Source: an uncultured Ellagibacter sp.
Lineage (GTDB): Bacteria > Actinomycetota > Coriobacteriia > Coriobacteriales > Eggerthellaceae
DNA: 16,019 nucleotides
Reading direction: 5' to 3'
NCBI RefSeq assembly: GCF_934636505.1
Contig: NZ_CAKUAL010000050.1
Location: 1 to 16,019 of the forward strand
A program made the translations under genes and the position numbers. Position 1 is the stretch's first letter; each line of letters begins with the position of its first letter. The notes under the pieces were generated by a model. That model did no database searches. It was not told where the DNA came from and was given only the letters and a program-made list of their open reading frames with translations. Positions 6,220 to 14,181 of the stretch are shown here, piece after piece.

Positions 6220-6259
6220 TACTCGTACCTACTAGAACTTACTCGACCCCACTCGAGCC
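6220..6259. repeat. Four tandem 10-bp iteron-like repeats
   Basis: TACTCGTACC, TACTAGAACT, TACTCGACCC and CACTCGAGCC start at 6220, 6230, 6240 and 6250, exactly one every 10 bp. They lie 34 bp beyond the 3' end of the AlbA_2 pseudogene. The period of about one helical turn places each copy on the same face of DNA, as in iterons or cooperative operators. The same motif occurs at 6131-6161 and 7906-7936. Confidence 0.65.
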
Positions 6260-6292
6260 AATCCAGCGAAGCCGACTCTATGTTTGCCGAAC

Positions 6293-7729
6293 TCACTTGA
6301 GCGTGTAATGCTGTGAAGGATCCTTTGGGCCCGACCCATGCCAAACAAGGACTCCCTTGTCGACAAGTCCGCGGAGCACTGGCCTCGCAACCTTTACGCT
6401 GCGATCGAGCAGGGTGCAAAGCTCTCCAACGGTTATTCTTCCTTTGGCGTAGATGCACTGCAATGCAGTAAGTTCGTACTCATTTAGCCCGTCTAATACT
6501 TCTTGACCTACGTCTCCTGCGAACGCATCATCGCGACGCATCACCCTTGAGGTGATGCTGTTCTCCAGGATGAGCATGACGGACGCATCATTTGGCTCGC
6601 TGAAGATGGGATCATGCAGAAAAACCCTGCATCTCATCGTAAATTCGCTGAACACCCTCATTAAGCTCGCGAACCCAGCCCATCTCGGCGAGAACACGGG
6701 CAATGCCGGGATTGCGTGAGTATCTGGTATTGCGCATGTTGTCCAACGTAACGATATTGGGAAGCTTGCCTGGGCTCTGGATTTCCATCCTGTCATCAAA
6801 GATGGAAACACGAATATGGTCCCCGGCAATAGCGTAATTGCGATGGGTGACCGCGTTGACAAGACCTTCGAACCAGGCGAACTCTGGGTATTCGGGAATC
6901 ACTTTGAAAACGCCGTCGTCACCCAAGAACTGGAACTCGCGAAGCTGGCTGGATATCATCGCCTTCGCCTCATCGATGACGCGAGGAATAGGACCGTCAA
7001 ACGTCCGCTCCTTCACAAGATTCATTCTGCTGCCAGTTTCCCTTGCATTGCCTTCGTACTTGAGCACCCTCACCCTAGCGCACGGAAGAAATCGTGTCGG
7101 ATTGTCCGAGAACAAAAGAACGCCGGCATTCGTCAAGTGGCCGTCGATCAGAAACCCCCTGCTACGAAGCAGCTGCTCATCGCTGACATCGGTATCAAGA
7201 GACGCCTTGTATCGCGCCAAGACCTCATGGTCCACGTCGTCCAACAAAGAACGAGTACAAACCTCTTCTTCGAAGTTGCGCTGGTTCTTGTCGTATTCCA
7301 AAGCTCGAACCTGCTCACGGTCCAACTTGGCACTGTTGTCCCTTTGGCGGAGGAAGACCTCGTTATCTTTCTTCCTAGCGATAACCCGATCAGTTGACGC
7401 AGCGATGTCAAGAACGAGTATCAAATCGTCCTCACCATCTGCGTTGACCACGGGAAGTTCCTTACTGGTAACCGCAGGCGATGGCACACAATCCGTTATT
7501 GCCGCCCGCTTGAAGTCCTCGATTGCACGAGCACCGTCTCTTTTGAACCCAGATACCGTCCCGTCGTCCTCAATACCGATAACAAGCTTGCCCCTGCCGC
7601 ATTCGCAAAGGCAGAGATATGTTTCGCGATCTCGGCGGTATCCTTGCGCGCGCTTTTGCGATCAAAGTAATAGGTCTCTTTCTCTGAAGAGAAGACCTCG
7701 GGAGAATCGACTGTTATCGGTTGTTGCAT
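6293..7729 (-). pseudogene. AlbA_2 (Schlafen-type) ATP-binding protein gene with two frameshifts
   Basis: Read through two frameshifts, this encodes about 478 residues of the AlbA_2/HATPase_c_4 family (ATP-binding putative transcriptional regulators). The N-terminal AlbA_2 part has YYFDRKSARKD and EIAKHISAFANAAG, continuing in the next frame as GKLVIGIEDDGTVSGFKRD. The ATPase part has the family motif GLVNAVTHRNY. The C-terminus is a winged helix (ALQCIYAKGRITVGELCTLL). Frameshift 1 is at the C4 run 7591-7594: one missing base restores AAGGKLVIGI. Frameshift 2 is at the A5 run 6620-6624: one surplus base. Between them the frame is intact to residue DEMQGF. The start ATG at 7729 has AAGGAG 5 bases upstream. 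Either the gene is recently dead or both shifts are sequencing errors. Function in this family is poorly defined (regulation or defence). Confidence 0.85.
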
Positions 7730-7734
7730 ACAAG

Positions 7735-7763
7735 CTCCTTCAAAACCAATTCAAGGAATTATA
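7735..7763 (-). promoter_or_regulatory. Promoter -10 and ribosome binding site of the AlbA_2 gene
   Basis: On the minus strand a perfect -10 TATAAT lies at 7758-7763 and AAGGAG at 7735-7740, 5 bases before the ATG. A TTGGAA lies 14 bp upstream of the -10, which is short for a -35 box, so the -35 is uncertain. Confidence 0.5.
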
Positions 7764-7905
7764 CTACCGCGCTTGTTTTCCAACTCGCAGCCAAGGGGGC
7801 TCGACGCATCGTGCCTCATTTTCATACCCTTATGCTAAACGACAGGGGACTTCCCCTGCCTTCGGCGGTCCTGGGCTTTGCAGCCAGACCAGTTAAGGTT
7901 CATTT

Positions 7906-7936
7906 TACTCGAACCTTACTAGAACCTACTCGAATC
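7906..7936. repeat. Three iteron-like repeats on the promoter side of the AlbA_2 gene
   Basis: TACTCGAACC, TACTAGAACC and TACTCGAATC start at 7906, 7917 and 7927 (spacing 11 and 10). The following bases GCGGCCGAGCAGG resemble GGGCCGAGCAAAT at 6167-6179, so a longer degenerate unit is shared with the array on the other side of the gene. The rest of 7764-8037 shows no gene, only a small hairpin (CAGGGG/CCCCTG near 7843). Confidence 0.6.
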
Positions 7937-8037
7937 TGTGCGGCCGAGCAGGTTTTGCTTGCTTCGCCTGAAATATCCGACGGGAGGGTGGTTTACAGCC
8001 TCTCGCGCTCGCGCGCAGGGGGCAGACTAAAGTCATT

Positions 8038-8069
8038 AAAAAGGTCGGAAGCTTTTCGGCTTCCGACCT
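8038..8069 (-). terminator. Intrinsic terminator of tRNA-Met
   Basis: An 11-bp perfect stem (8042-8052 with 8059-8069) and 6-base loop are followed on the minus strand by five T. It sits 10 bases past the tRNA 3' end. Confidence 0.9.
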
Positions 8070-8124
8070 GAAGTTTCATGGTCGCGGGGGGCGGATTTGA
8101 ACCACCGACCTTCGGGTTATGAGC
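8038..8124. repeat. Right 87-bp direct repeat within the intact tRNA-Met
   Basis: Identical over 87 bases to 5547-5633. It covers the terminator, the 3' trailer and the tRNA from CCA to the anticodon region. Here the tRNA continues into a complete 5' half, which marks this as the chromosome-proximal junction of the integrated segment. Confidence 0.9.
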
Positions 8125-8156
8125 CCGACGAGCTGACCAGACTGCTCCACCCCGCA
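8079..8156 (-). tRNA. Initiator tRNA-Met (anticodon CAU)
   Basis: A complete 78-base cloverleaf with encoded CCA can be folded: acceptor TGCGGGG/CCCCGCG, D-stem GAGC/GCTC, anticodon stem TCGGG/CCCGA around CTCATAA, T-stem GGTGG/CCGCC with TTCAAAT loop, discriminator A, then CCA. Initiator identity is shown by three consecutive G:C pairs next to the anticodon loop, the A11:U24 pair, and a weak first acceptor pair, here U1-G72 rather than the C1-A72 mismatch of E. coli. The weak pair is what formyltransferase requires. It has its own promoter and terminator. Its 3' part serves as the attachment-like repeat. Confidence 0.95.
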
Positions 8157-8200
8157 ATGTATGTTTGGCGCTTTCCTTAATGCAAAAGCTGCAAGAAAGA

Positions 8201-8229
8201 ATATTACCCTTGTCGATCGCACAAGGCAA
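8201..8229 (-). promoter_or_regulatory. Promoter of tRNA-Met
   Basis: On the minus strand, TTGCCT (8224-8229) and TAATAT (8201-8206) are 17 bp apart, with about 40 bases of leader before the tRNA 5' end. Confidence 0.6.
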
Positions 8230-8326
8230 GAATTAAATCTCGCGTCACAAAACCACCACATGCAGATCTCGGCAACCCTTCCGCAAGCTTTCTCGAATTA
8301 TTTCGTTTCGCCACAAGTGGGGAGCA

Positions 8327-8332
8327 TATAAT
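8327..8332 (+). promoter_or_regulatory. Putative -10 box of the CmpB/activase operon
   Basis: TATAAT at 8327-8332 lies 58 bp before the first start codon. Only a weak -35 (T-rich sequence near 8301-8309) is seen. It is divergent from the tRNA promoter, and the bases between (8230-8326) hold nothing else recognisable. Confidence 0.5.
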
Positions 8333-8390
8333 AGTGTCCCTACGGAATAATGCGAGCAAGTCATCTATCTGGGGAAAGGAGCAGGGACGA

Positions 8391-9143
8391 ATGGCCGATG
8401 CGAACCATCGCAACACGGACGGTTCCGCGCGTCCACACGCCTACGCGCTTCCCTCCCATCGCATGGTACGCCGTGCCAGGCCCCTCCCCGAAAAGCTCAC
8501 CTTCTTCCATCTCTTCTGGATCTTCGTCATCTGCAGCGTCATCGGTCTCGTCGTCGAGACCATCGTGAGCTACCCCATCGATGGCATCTGGAAAGATCGC
8601 GCGGGCCTGGTTTGGGGCCCGTTTTCCCCTATCTACGGTGTCGGCGGCATGCTCATCACCATGGCGCTGTGGAACCTGCGCGACAAAAGCGCGCTCGCCA
8701 TGGGAATCTGCGCGGGCTTCGTCGGCGCGGGCTTCGAGTTCATCGCAGGCTGGTTTTGGGAGACGTTCTTCGGAATCGTCGCGTGGAGCTACGCCGACCA
8801 GCCCTTTAACCTGGGAGGACACACCTGTCTCGGCATCGCAATCGTCTGGGGGTTCGCCGGCCTCGCCTGGATGCGGATCGGCCTGCCGCCCATGCTGCGC
8901 ATCATCGAGGACATCCCGAAAAGCGTCCGCAAGCCGCTCACGGCCATCCTCTGCGCGTACATGATCGCGAACATCGTAATGACCATCCTCAGCTTCAATT
9001 ACTGGTACGAACGACAGAATGGCGACCCCATCGAGACGCCGCTTCAGTCATACTTTGCAGAGAACTACAGCGACGAGTTTATGAGCGAACGCTTCCAAAC
9101 CATGTCGCTCTACGCCGACCTTGTGAAACGTGGGAATCAATGA
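8391..9143 (+). CDS. Membrane protein of the CmpB / 'ABC transporter type IV' family
   Basis: A 250-residue integral membrane protein matching the ABC_trans_CmpB family (PF06541), often annotated as a putative ABC transporter permease although its function is unproven. Family motifs are visible: VWGPFSPIYGVGGM (74-87), FEFIAGWFWETFFG (115-128), then W-x-Y, PFN-x-GG and CLGIAIVWG. About five hydrophobic helices lie near 38-60, 78-95, 102-122, 145-164 and 182-204. The basic N-terminus (about 35 residues) and the 45-residue polar C-terminus flank them. The start at 8391 is chosen for AAAGGAG 9 bases upstream; the GTG at 8334 has none. Its stop overlaps the next start by 4 bp (ATGA), so it is translationally coupled to the activase. 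No ATP-binding cassette gene is nearby. Confidence 0.9.
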   Translation: MADANHRNTDGSARPHAYALPSHRMVRRARPLPEKLTFFHLFWIFVICSVIGLVVETIVSYPIDGIWKDRAGLVWGPFSPIYGVGGMLITMALWNLRDKSALAMGICAGFVGAGFEFIAGWFWETFFGIVAWSYADQPFNLGGHTCLGIAIVWGFAGLAWMRIGLPPMLRIIEDIPKSVRKPLTAILCAYMIANIVMTILSFNYWYERQNGDPIETPLQSYFAENYSDEFMSERFQTMSLYADLVKRGNQ

Positions 9144-12100
9144 TAGCTAGCACTTACCATTTGGGAATCGACGTCGGATCCACCACCGCGAAAGCCGTGG
9201 TGTTCGACCCGCTCGCGCAGCGCGTGCTCTTCTCGCGCTACGTGCGCCACAACGCGCATCAGGTGGAAACGGTTGCCACCCTCCTGCGCACGGTGGCAAA
9301 AGAATTCCCCGGGTGCTCGTTTCGCCTGGTAGCATGCGGGTCGGGCGGCACCACCATCGCCGACGCCCTCGGCGTGCCCTTCGTGCAGGAAGTCGTTGCG
9401 AACTCGCTTGCCGTGCGCCGCGACCACGAGAACGTGCGCTGCGCGATCGAGCTTGGCGGCCAGGATGCGAAGATGGTGTTCTTCGAGCGCGACGAGAAGT
9501 CGGGCGCCACCACCGTGGCCGACATGCGCATGAACGGCTCGTGCGCCGGCGGCACGGGCGCCTTCATCGACGAGATGGCCGCGCTTCTGAAGGTGCCTGT
9601 CGAACAGTTCGACGAGCTCGCCGCGCGCGGGCAATCGGTCCACCAGGTATCGGGCCGCTGCGGCGTTTACGCGAAAACCGACATCCAGCCCCTGCTCAAC
9701 CAGGGGATTTCGAAGGAGGACCTGGCACTGTCGTCGTTTCACGCCATCGCGAAGCAGACGATCGGCGGCTTGGCGCAGGGCCTCGACATCCATCCGCCCG
9801 TCATCTTCGAGGGCGGCCCGCTAACCTTCAACCCGACGCTCGTGCGCGTGTTTGCCGAGCGCCTGGAGCTTGCCGACAACGATATCGTGATCCCCCAAAA
9901 CCCGGAGACCATCGTCGCCTTGGGTGCTGCCCTCGCAGCCGACGAGCTGTTCGCGGATAACGAGAACTGCCTCGTCGCAAACCTTCTCGATGCAGCCGAC
10001 ACCCTCGACAAGGCCGCGGCGAACCCCGCCGCCAGCACGCGCGGGACAGCCTACTTCGCCTCGGACGAGGAGCGCGCCGCGTGGGAAGCCTCGCATGCGC
10101 TCGCCCCGCAAACGCCACCTGACCCCGCCCCTGGCTCGACGGTGCGCGCCTACCTGGGCATCGACTCGGGCTCCACCACTACCAAGTTTGCACTCGTTTC
10201 CCCCGATGGGAAGCTTGTCGACTCGTTTTACGCCCCCAACGAGGGCGAGCCGCTCGACGTCGCACGTGCGGCGCTCATCGCACTGCGCGACCGCTATCGC
10301 GCAGCGGGCGCCACGCTCGACATCCTGGGCGTGGGAACCACCGGCTACGGCGAGCTCATGTTCGCGAAATCCTTCGGCGCCGATTACCACACGGTCGAGA
10401 CCGTGGCGCACGCCCGCGCGGCGGAGGCGTGCGTGCCCGACGCGAGCTTCGTGTTGGACATCGGCGGGCAGGACATGAAGGCCCTATGGCTCGACGGCGG
10501 CATCATCACCGACATCGTCGTGAACGAGGCCTGCTCATCGGGCTGCGGGTCGTTCCTAGAAAACTTCGCATCCTCACTTAACATCCCTGTGGAAAACATC
10601 GCGCAGGCCGCGTTCTCCTCGACCAACCCCGCCGTGCTCGGCAGCCGCTGCACCGTGTTCATGACGAGCAGCATCGTATCCGAACAACGCTGCGGGAAAA
10701 CGCCCGCCGACATCATGGCAGGCCTGTGCCGCTCGATTATCGAGAACGCGTTTACCAAGGTCATACGCATATCGAACCTCGAAAGCCTCGGCAAGAAGGT
10801 CGTCGTGCAGGGCGGCACGTTCTTAAACGACGCCGTGCTGCGCGCACTCGAGCAACACATCGACCGCGAGGTCACGCGCGCGCCCTACCCGGGGCTCATG
10901 GGCGCCATCGGCATCGCGCTGCTTACGCAGGAGCATCTGGAGGGCGCCCGCCGCGAGAGGGGCGAGGTCGCAGCAAGCTTGGGGGAAGCGAACGCGACCA
11001 ACGAGAACGCAACCGGCGAGGGGCGCGAGCCCGCACGCGCGAGCGCCTTCTCCCTCGATGCGCTCGACGCCTTCTCGTATACGCAGGAGTCTAACCTCAT
11101 CTGCCCCTTCTGCGCGAACCACTGCAACCGCACGCGCATCACCTTCGCGAACGGCGACTCGTGGGTGACGAGCAACCGCTGCCCGCGCGGCGAGGTGGTG
11201 GGCGACCCGAAGGACAAATCCATCCGTGACCAGGTAAAACGCATCGCTGCCGCCGTCGACAGCGTGCCGAACCTGTTCGACGTCCGCGAGAAGCTCCTCT
11301 TCCGCGACTGGCCCTGCACGCCCAACCCTGCGCCGCAAAACACGGTCATCGGCATGCCCCGCGTCCTCTCGATGTGGGAATACGCCCCCTTCTGGACGAC
11401 GCTGTTCCGCTCGCTCGGCTTCACGGTGAAGCTGTCGCGCCCGAGCACGCGCGCCATGTACGAGCGCGGGCTCTCGGCCGTGTCCTCAGACACCGTGTGC
11501 TTCCCCGCAAAACTTGTCCACGGGCACGTGCGCGATTTGGCCGATCAGGGGGTCGACCGCATCTTCATGCCCTCCGTCACGACGGTGACCTCGGAAAACA
11601 CCTCGAAAACGAGCCAATCGATGTGCGCGGTGGTGAAGGGCTACCCCATCGTCATGCGCAATTCGGACAACCCCGAGAAGCGCTTCGGCATCCCCTTCGA
11701 CGCGCCGCTGTTCCACTGGCTCTCGCAGAAAGACCGCGACCGCCAGCTCACCGAGTACCTCACACGCGAGTTCTCCCTCGACACCGCAAGCGTGCGCCAG
11801 GCAATCGATGCGGCCGACGCTGCGCAAAAAACGTTCAAGGCCGAGCTTGCGCAGGAAGGCGAGCGCATTTGCGACCAGGTGGAACGCGAAGGCTCCTTCG
11901 CCGTCGTGCTCGCAAGCAGGCCGTACCAGAACGACAACTTGGTCAACCATGAGCTGCCGCGCGCCTTCACCGAGCTCGGCATCCCCGTGATCTGCGCCGA
12001 TGCTGTGCCCCACGTGAACGAGGTCGACCTTTCAAAAAGCCGCCTCGACGTGGTGAACAACTTCCACGCGCGCATGCTGGGCTCCGCCGTGATCGCTGCG

Positions 12101-14164
12101 GGAAGTCCGAATCTGGAATATGTCCAGCTCGTGAGCTTCGGCTGCGGCCACGACGCCTACCTCTCCGACGAGATCATCCGCCTCATGCACCTCGCCGGGC
12201 CCAAAGCCCCCCTCATCCTGAAGGTCGACGAGAGCGACATCCAAGGGCCGCTGCGCATCCGCGTGCGTTCGTTCATCGAGACCATCCGTCTACGCAGGAA
12301 AAAGACCGGGAACGAGAAGACGAGCGATCGGGAAGCTGCCGCGCCGCCCGCGACCATCGCGAGCGCCCCGACCCCCGAGGCCTCCGCGAACACGCCCACA
12401 ACCGCGCAAGCCACCCCGGCCCCCGTTCCACGAACGAGAAAGCACGCCCGCGAGCTTCCCGACCCCTATCCGCAGAAGTTCACGAAAACCGACCGTCAGG
12501 ACAAGGTGGTGCTCATCCCGAACACCTCGCATGCATTCTGCCGCCTGATGTCAGTCGCCTTCGAGAGCCAAGGGCTGCGGACCGTCCCGCTTGAAATCGG
12601 GCGCGAAGAGGCCATTCGCCTGGGCAAGCAATACGTGCACAACGATATCTGCTTCCCCGCACAAATCGTTATCGGCGAGGCGCTCGCCGCGCTTCGCAGC
12701 GGGAAGTACGACCCCGACAAGGTCGCTGTCGGCACCGGCAAGTACATTGGCGACTGCCGACTCACGCACTACGAGGCGCTCCTGCGCAAAGCGCTCGACG
12801 ACGCCGGTTATCCGCAGGTCCCTATCATCACGAACGACGACGTCGACTTCCACAACGTGCACCCTGGGTTCAAGATGAACGTGAGCTCGGCTTTAAAAGT
12901 CGCCTTCACGCTGCCGATGATCGACGCGCTCGAGGAGCTGCTGCGCAAGATGCGCCCCTACGAGACCGTGCCGGGAGCTGCCGACCGCGCCTTCGACGAG
13001 GCGCTCGACTTGCTGATGGAAGGTTTGCGCGGCAAGTCGCTTCGCTCCCTTAAACGTGGGTTTTCCCAGGCCATCGACGAGATGAAGAAGGTTCCTTACG
13101 ACCGCACGCACCGCAAGCCGCAGGTGCTCATCGTGGGCGAATATCTGCTGAACTTCCATCCCGGCGCCAACCACGATGTCGAGCTGTACTTAGAGCGCAA
13201 CGGGCTCGAGGTCATTGAGGCGCGCATGACCGACGTCATCAGGAAGACGTACTTCTACCAGCATGCACAGGAAAAGGAGTACCGCGTCACGCGCCCCCTC
13301 AAGGAGAAGGCGTGGCACGCGGTTGCGGACAACGTGTTCGACGTGGCACACAACATATGCGACAGCATCGCGTGCGCGCACCCGCTCTACGAGCCACCCT
13401 GCCGCATGCCCGACCTGGTACGCGCGAGCGACCCCATCATCCACCACACGTTCGACGCGGGCGAAGGCGTGCTCATCCCTGGCGAGATCCTGCATCACGC
13501 CGCCCACGGCTGCACCTCGTTTTTGATCCTGCAACCGTTCGGGTGCTTACCGAATCACGTCGTCGGGCGCGGCATCGCCAAACGCCTGAAGGAGCTCTAC
13601 CCCCAGGCGAACATCTTGCCGCTCGATTACGACCCCGACGTCAGCTTCGCGAACATCGAAAACCGCTTGCAGATGCTCATCTTAAGCGCGAAGGGAACAG
13701 AAAATTCCCAGGTAGAAGCTGAGGGAGCGTCTGCTCGCGCCACGCAGGCGGCAAGTTCTGCTGTCACGGACGCGGCCCTTGCCGTGGCGAGCGCCGCGGA
13801 CAGCGCCGCTTACGCAGCCGCCGACGTGGCCGCCCACGCGATCGACGCCGGCAAGTTCGCAGCAAAGACCGCCTCCTCCGCTCGCAGCGCCGCGGGTGCC
13901 GCCGCCGAGGCCGCAAGCGACGCTGCGGCGGCAAAGGCAGCAGACACTGCAGCCCGCGCCCACGAGGCAGCCGCGCGAGCGCACGAAGCCGCAGAGAAAG
14001 CCCAGGTCGCGGCTTCTGCCAAAGCCGCTGCCGCTTCCGCTCGGGCCGCCGCCGCTGCCGCACGGGCCCACGAAGCCGCCGAACGCCTTGCTTCCGCAAA
14101 AACAACCGAAGACAGAAGCACCCAGAAGTTGGACAATCAAGCAAGCACCCAGAGAAGAAGCTAG
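9140..14164 (+). CDS. Giant fused 2-hydroxyacyl-CoA dehydratase activase (BcrAD/BadFG x2 + DUF2229) with Ala-rich tail
   Basis: A 1674-residue protein of the family in which an ATP-driven activator and dehydratase-like parts are fused. Domain 1 (about 1-280) and domain 2 (about 336-605) are ASKHA ATPases of the HgdC/BcrA type. The first has GIDVGSTTAK (9-18), LGGQDAK (105-110) and Cys135/Cys174. The second has GIDSGSTTTK (340-349), Cys465/Cys469 and Cys504. By homology to HgdC, Cys135/174 and Cys465/504 should hold a bridging [4Fe-4S] cluster. Next come C655-x2-C658-x3-C662 and C681, another likely metal site, then a DUF2229-like domain (about 735-1060). A Pro/Ala/Thr linker follows, and then a second dehydratase-related region (about 1120-1515). 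Residues 1518-1674 are an Ala-rich helical tail. Such proteins are thought to drive low-potential electron transfer, but substrate and partner are unknown. There is no strong ribosome binding site; the start depends on the ATGA overlap. Confidence 0.93.
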   Translation: MIASTYHLGIDVGSTTAKAVVFDPLAQRVLFSRYVRHNAHQVETVATLLRTVAKEFPGCSFRLVACGSGGTTIADALGVPFVQEVVANSLAVRRDHENVRCAIELGGQDAKMVFFERDEKSGATTVADMRMNGSCAGGTGAFIDEMAALLKVPVEQFDELAARGQSVHQVSGRCGVYAKTDIQPLLNQGISKEDLALSSFHAIAKQTIGGLAQGLDIHPPVIFEGGPLTFNPTLVRVFAERLELADNDIVIPQNPETIVALGAALAADELFADNENCLVANLLDAADTLDKAAANPAASTRGTAYFASDEERAAWEASHALAPQTPPDPAPGSTVRAYLGIDSGSTTTKFALVSPDGKLVDSFYAPNEGEPLDVARAALIALRDRYRAAGATLDILGVGTTGYGELMFAKSFGADYHTVETVAHARAAEACVPDASFVLDIGGQDMKALWLDGGIITDIVVNEACSSGCGSFLENFASSLNIPVENIAQAAFSSTNPAVLGSRCTVFMTSSIVSEQRCGKTPADIMAGLCRSIIENAFTKVIRISNLESLGKKVVVQGGTFLNDAVLRALEQHIDREVTRAPYPGLMGAIGIALLTQEHLEGARRERGEVAASLGEANATNENATGEGREPARASAFSLDALDAFSYTQESNLICPFCANHCNRTRITFANGDSWVTSNRCPRGEVVGDPKDKSIRDQVKRIAAAVDSVPNLFDVREKLLFRDWPCTPNPAPQNTVIGMPRVLSMWEYAPFWTTLFRSLGFTVKLSRPSTRAMYERGLSAVSSDTVCFPAKLVHGHVRDLADQGVDRIFMPSVTTVTSENTSKTSQSMCAVVKGYPIVMRNSDNPEKRFGIPFDAPLFHWLSQKDRDRQLTEYLTREFSLDTASVRQAIDAADAAQKTFKAELAQEGERICDQVEREGSFAVVLASRPYQNDNLVNHELPRAFTELGIPVICADAVPHVNEVDLSKSRLDVVNNFHARMLGSAVIAAGSPNLEYVQLVSFGCGHDAYLSDEIIRLMHLAGPKAPLILKVDESDIQGPLRIRVRSFIETIRLRRKKTGNEKTSDREAAAPPATIASAPTPEASANTPTTAQATPAPVPRTRKHARELPDPYPQKFTKTDRQDKVVLIPNTSHAFCRLMSVAFESQGLRTVPLEIGREEAIRLGKQYVHNDICFPAQIVIGEALAALRSGKYDPDKVAVGTGKYIGDCRLTHYEALLRKALDDAGYPQVPIITNDDVDFHNVHPGFKMNVSSALKVAFTLPMIDALEELLRKMRPYETVPGAADRAFDEALDLLMEGLRGKSLRSLKRGFSQAIDEMKKVPYDRTHRKPQVLIVGEYLLNFHPGANHDVELYLERNGLEVIEARMTDVIRKTYFYQHAQEKEYRVTRPLKEKAWHAVADNVFDVAHNICDSIACAHPLYEPPCRMPDLVRASDPIIHHTFDAGEGVLIPGEILHHAAHGCTSFLILQPFGCLPNHVVGRGIAKRLKELYPQANILPLDYDPDVSFANIENRLQMLILSAKGTENSQVEAEGASARATQAASSAVTDAALAVASAADSAAYAAADVAAHAIDAGKFAAKTASSARSAAGAAAEAASDAAAAKAADTAARAHEAAARAHEAAEKAQVAASAKAAAASARAAAAAARAHEAAERLASAKTTEDRSTQKLDNQASTQRRS

Positions 14165-14181
14165 AAAGAAGATTCCATCCC

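Larger units (their letters stand above)
5547..8124. mobile_element. Decayed integrative element in the initiator tRNA-Met gene
   Basis: The boundaries are the two 87-bp perfect direct repeats at 5547-5633 and 8038-8124. The right repeat is part of the complete tRNA-Met gene; the left repeat is an orphan 3' part. This polarity fits integration by a tyrosine recombinase into the tRNA 3' half, with the element restoring the gene. Cargo is an IS30-type transposase fragment fused to an unrelated tail, a frameshifted AlbA_2/Schlafen-type gene and iteron-like repeats. There is no integrase, excisionase or replication gene, so this is a remnant, a satellite depending on a helper, or a trimmed island. 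A simple segmental duplication is the alternative, but it would not by itself explain why the break falls in the anticodon region. Confidence 0.68.

Noticed and set aside
6131..6259. CRISPR array
   Set aside because: The repeats are only about 10 bp, imperfect and contiguous, with no unique spacers of constant length and no cas genes.
6078..6308. 76-residue open frame with LGPTRT/LVPTRT repeats, echoed by LEPTR in a frame near 7900
   Set aside because: The repeated peptide simply reflects the DNA iterons; no plausible ribosome binding site or family. Treated as non-coding.
7591..7594. Programmed ribosomal frameshifting in the AlbA_2 gene
   Set aside because: The site has no slippery heptamer pattern or evident stimulatory structure, and a second indel exists in the same gene. 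Mutation or sequencing error is simpler.
8334..8390. Upstream GTG start for the CmpB-type gene
   Set aside because: It lies almost on the -10 box, so it would be at or before the transcript start; AAAGGAG serves the ATG at 8391.
9137..9793. 218-residue minus-strand open frame
   Set aside because: It is an antisense shadow of the first ATPase domain of the giant activase, caused by strong codon bias in GC-rich DNA.
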